Source: Bacteroidota bacterium (lineage in GTDB: Bacteria > Bacteroidota > Bacteroidia > B-17B0 > Aurantibacillaceae). From it: a DNA stretch of 64,000 nt. Below the pieces are notes generated by a model. The model made no database searches and was not told the origin of the DNA. It saw only the letters and a program-made list of their open reading frames with translations. This document shows positions 63,304 through 64,000 of this stretch, in pieces; position 1 is the stretch's first letter; the number at the start of each line of letters is the position of its first letter. Location: contig JAHBTI010000007.1 in NCBI GenBank assembly GCA_019638705.1, forward strand, positions 54,252 through 118,251, in the 5' to 3' direction. The position numbers were made by a program, and so were the translations under genes.

Positions 63304-64000
63304 GATACACATTTGGTCCAAAAGAAAAATTACCGCGAGCGTAAGTAACAGTATTTGAACGGAAATAATAATTGTGTTCAAAAGCGTTTGCCAGATTATC
63401 GGGCAGTTTGCAATACTGTGTAAACAACGACAATTTAAAATCAAGCGCAATAAGTCCTTTGTAAATGCGCTGATAACCGAGCGAAGGAAAATCCACAGAA
63501 AAAAATGCGGCTTCGCTGTTTAAATTTGTTTCGGGTTTTCTTTCCGGTGGCGACGAAAGGGATACATTGGTATTTAACCAGCTCTCTTTATAATGATAAC
63601 TCACCTCATAGTTTTTAAATGAGGCGTTGCCATAAGCAATGTACAAAGCAGAATAAAATCCGTAAGGCGCAGGTGTGAGATAATCAAAATAAATTTTTGC
63701 ACCCAAGCCTGCTGTCCAGCCTTGTGTAGTGCCGTTTTTCAGTGTGCTGTGCTCTGTGTAGCTGCTAAATTGTTCATTTCTCGGTTTTATTCTTCCTGTT
63801 CTCACTTTCACACCTTTGCTGCCGCGTGAATAATTAAACCATTCAAAACTTCCGTTTATACTGACGCGTCTGCTTAATGTATATTCCGCTTCCGCGCTGT
63901 TAAAACCCAAGCGAATACCGTTTACAACATTTGTTTTCACAATGGCTCGCTTGCCCAAATGCCCTACAGATTGCGCCGTACAGAAAACAGGCAATATGAA
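63278..64000 (-). CDS. outer-membrane protein of unknown function, 5' end outside the window
   Basis: At least 238 residues. The first visible codons (PVFCTAQSVGHLGKR) look like the end of a signal peptide, so the true start lies past base 64000. The mature part alternates strands and turns (NGIRLGFNSAEAEYTLSRRV, SINGSFEWFNYSRG, GFYSALYIAYGNASFKN) and ends FSFGPNVYLKLGFLLF, as in small outer-membrane barrels. I cannot name a family. Confidence 0.7.
   Translation of the reverse strand, partial: FILPVFCTAQSVGHLGKRAIVKTNVVNGIRLGFNSAEAEYTLSRRVSINGSFEWFNYSRGSKGVKVRTGRIKPRNEQFSSYTEHSTLKNGTTQGWTAGLGAKIYFDYLTPAPYGFYSALYIAYGNASFKNYEVSYHYKESWLNTNVSLSSPPERKPETNLNSEAAFFSVDFPSLGYQRIYKGLIALDFKLSLFTQYCKLPDNLANAFEHNYYFRSNTVTYARGNFSFGPNVYLKLGFLLF

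Overview
The window is a piece of a Bacteroidota chromosome. Three things show this: type IX secretion (T9SS) C-terminal sorting domains and a PorP/SprF protein; the phylum's typical LpxC-FabZ and MurF-alanine racemase fusions; and many promoters with the Bacteroidota -7 element TAnnTTTG. The DNA is AT-rich with dense genes on both strands. The order or family cannot be fixed from this window. I see no rRNA, tRNA, CRISPR array, prophage or intact insertion sequence.

Layout. 1-6 kb is accessory: a Fic protein cut by the left edge, a WYL regulator, a MazF-type toxin-antitoxin pair, a SAM hydrolase with a small monooxygenase-like protein, a lone cyclodeaminase-like domain and a secreted von Willebrand A protein. 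6-11 kb holds an NRAMP transporter fused to a universal stress domain, alanine dehydrogenase, an outer-membrane protein and fabD. 11-26 kb is a T9SS surface-protein region: two secreted proteins with nearly identical sorting tails, gene debris, then an OmpA/PD40 protein, PorP/SprF and a 2275-residue adhesin-like protein with about 18 tandem repeats, then a frameshifted FN3 protein. 26-45 kb is mostly housekeeping (gyrB, a glycosyltransferase, a DtxR/MntR-type regulator divergent from a TonB receptor, a persulfide dioxygenase-like protein, RidA, tandem USP, ileS, a DksA-like protein with a histone-like tail, lspA, hemH, paaD). 45-52 kb has a TonB receptor/DUF4249 pair, an M28 peptidase, a second MazF pair and an L,D-transpeptidase. 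52-64 kb has murF-alr, a helix-hairpin-helix protein, an ECF sigma operon ending in a TMTC-like membrane protein, lpxC-fabZ, lpxA, an ABC ATPase and an outer-membrane protein cut by the right edge.

How parts work together. The same inverted repeat, GTTAG-N6-CTAAC, overlaps the promoters of the NRAMP transporter and of the TonB receptor beside the DtxR-family gene. This suggests a small metal-uptake regulon: outer-membrane receptor, inner-membrane NRAMP and their repressor. The giant protein, PorP/SprF and OmpA protein form a T9SS substrate/partner cluster.

The most unusual feature is several families of short palindromic DNA elements placed inside protein-coding genes without breaking the frame: two in ileS, one in a signal peptide, one in each of two sorting domains, one in a glycosyltransferase and one of 105 bp in an M28 peptidase. 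The same DNA word is read in different frames and orientations. This resembles the Rickettsia palindromic elements. A secreted-protein gene at 33.7-34.2 kb is also laid out like an integron cassette with an attC-like site, although no integrase is present.
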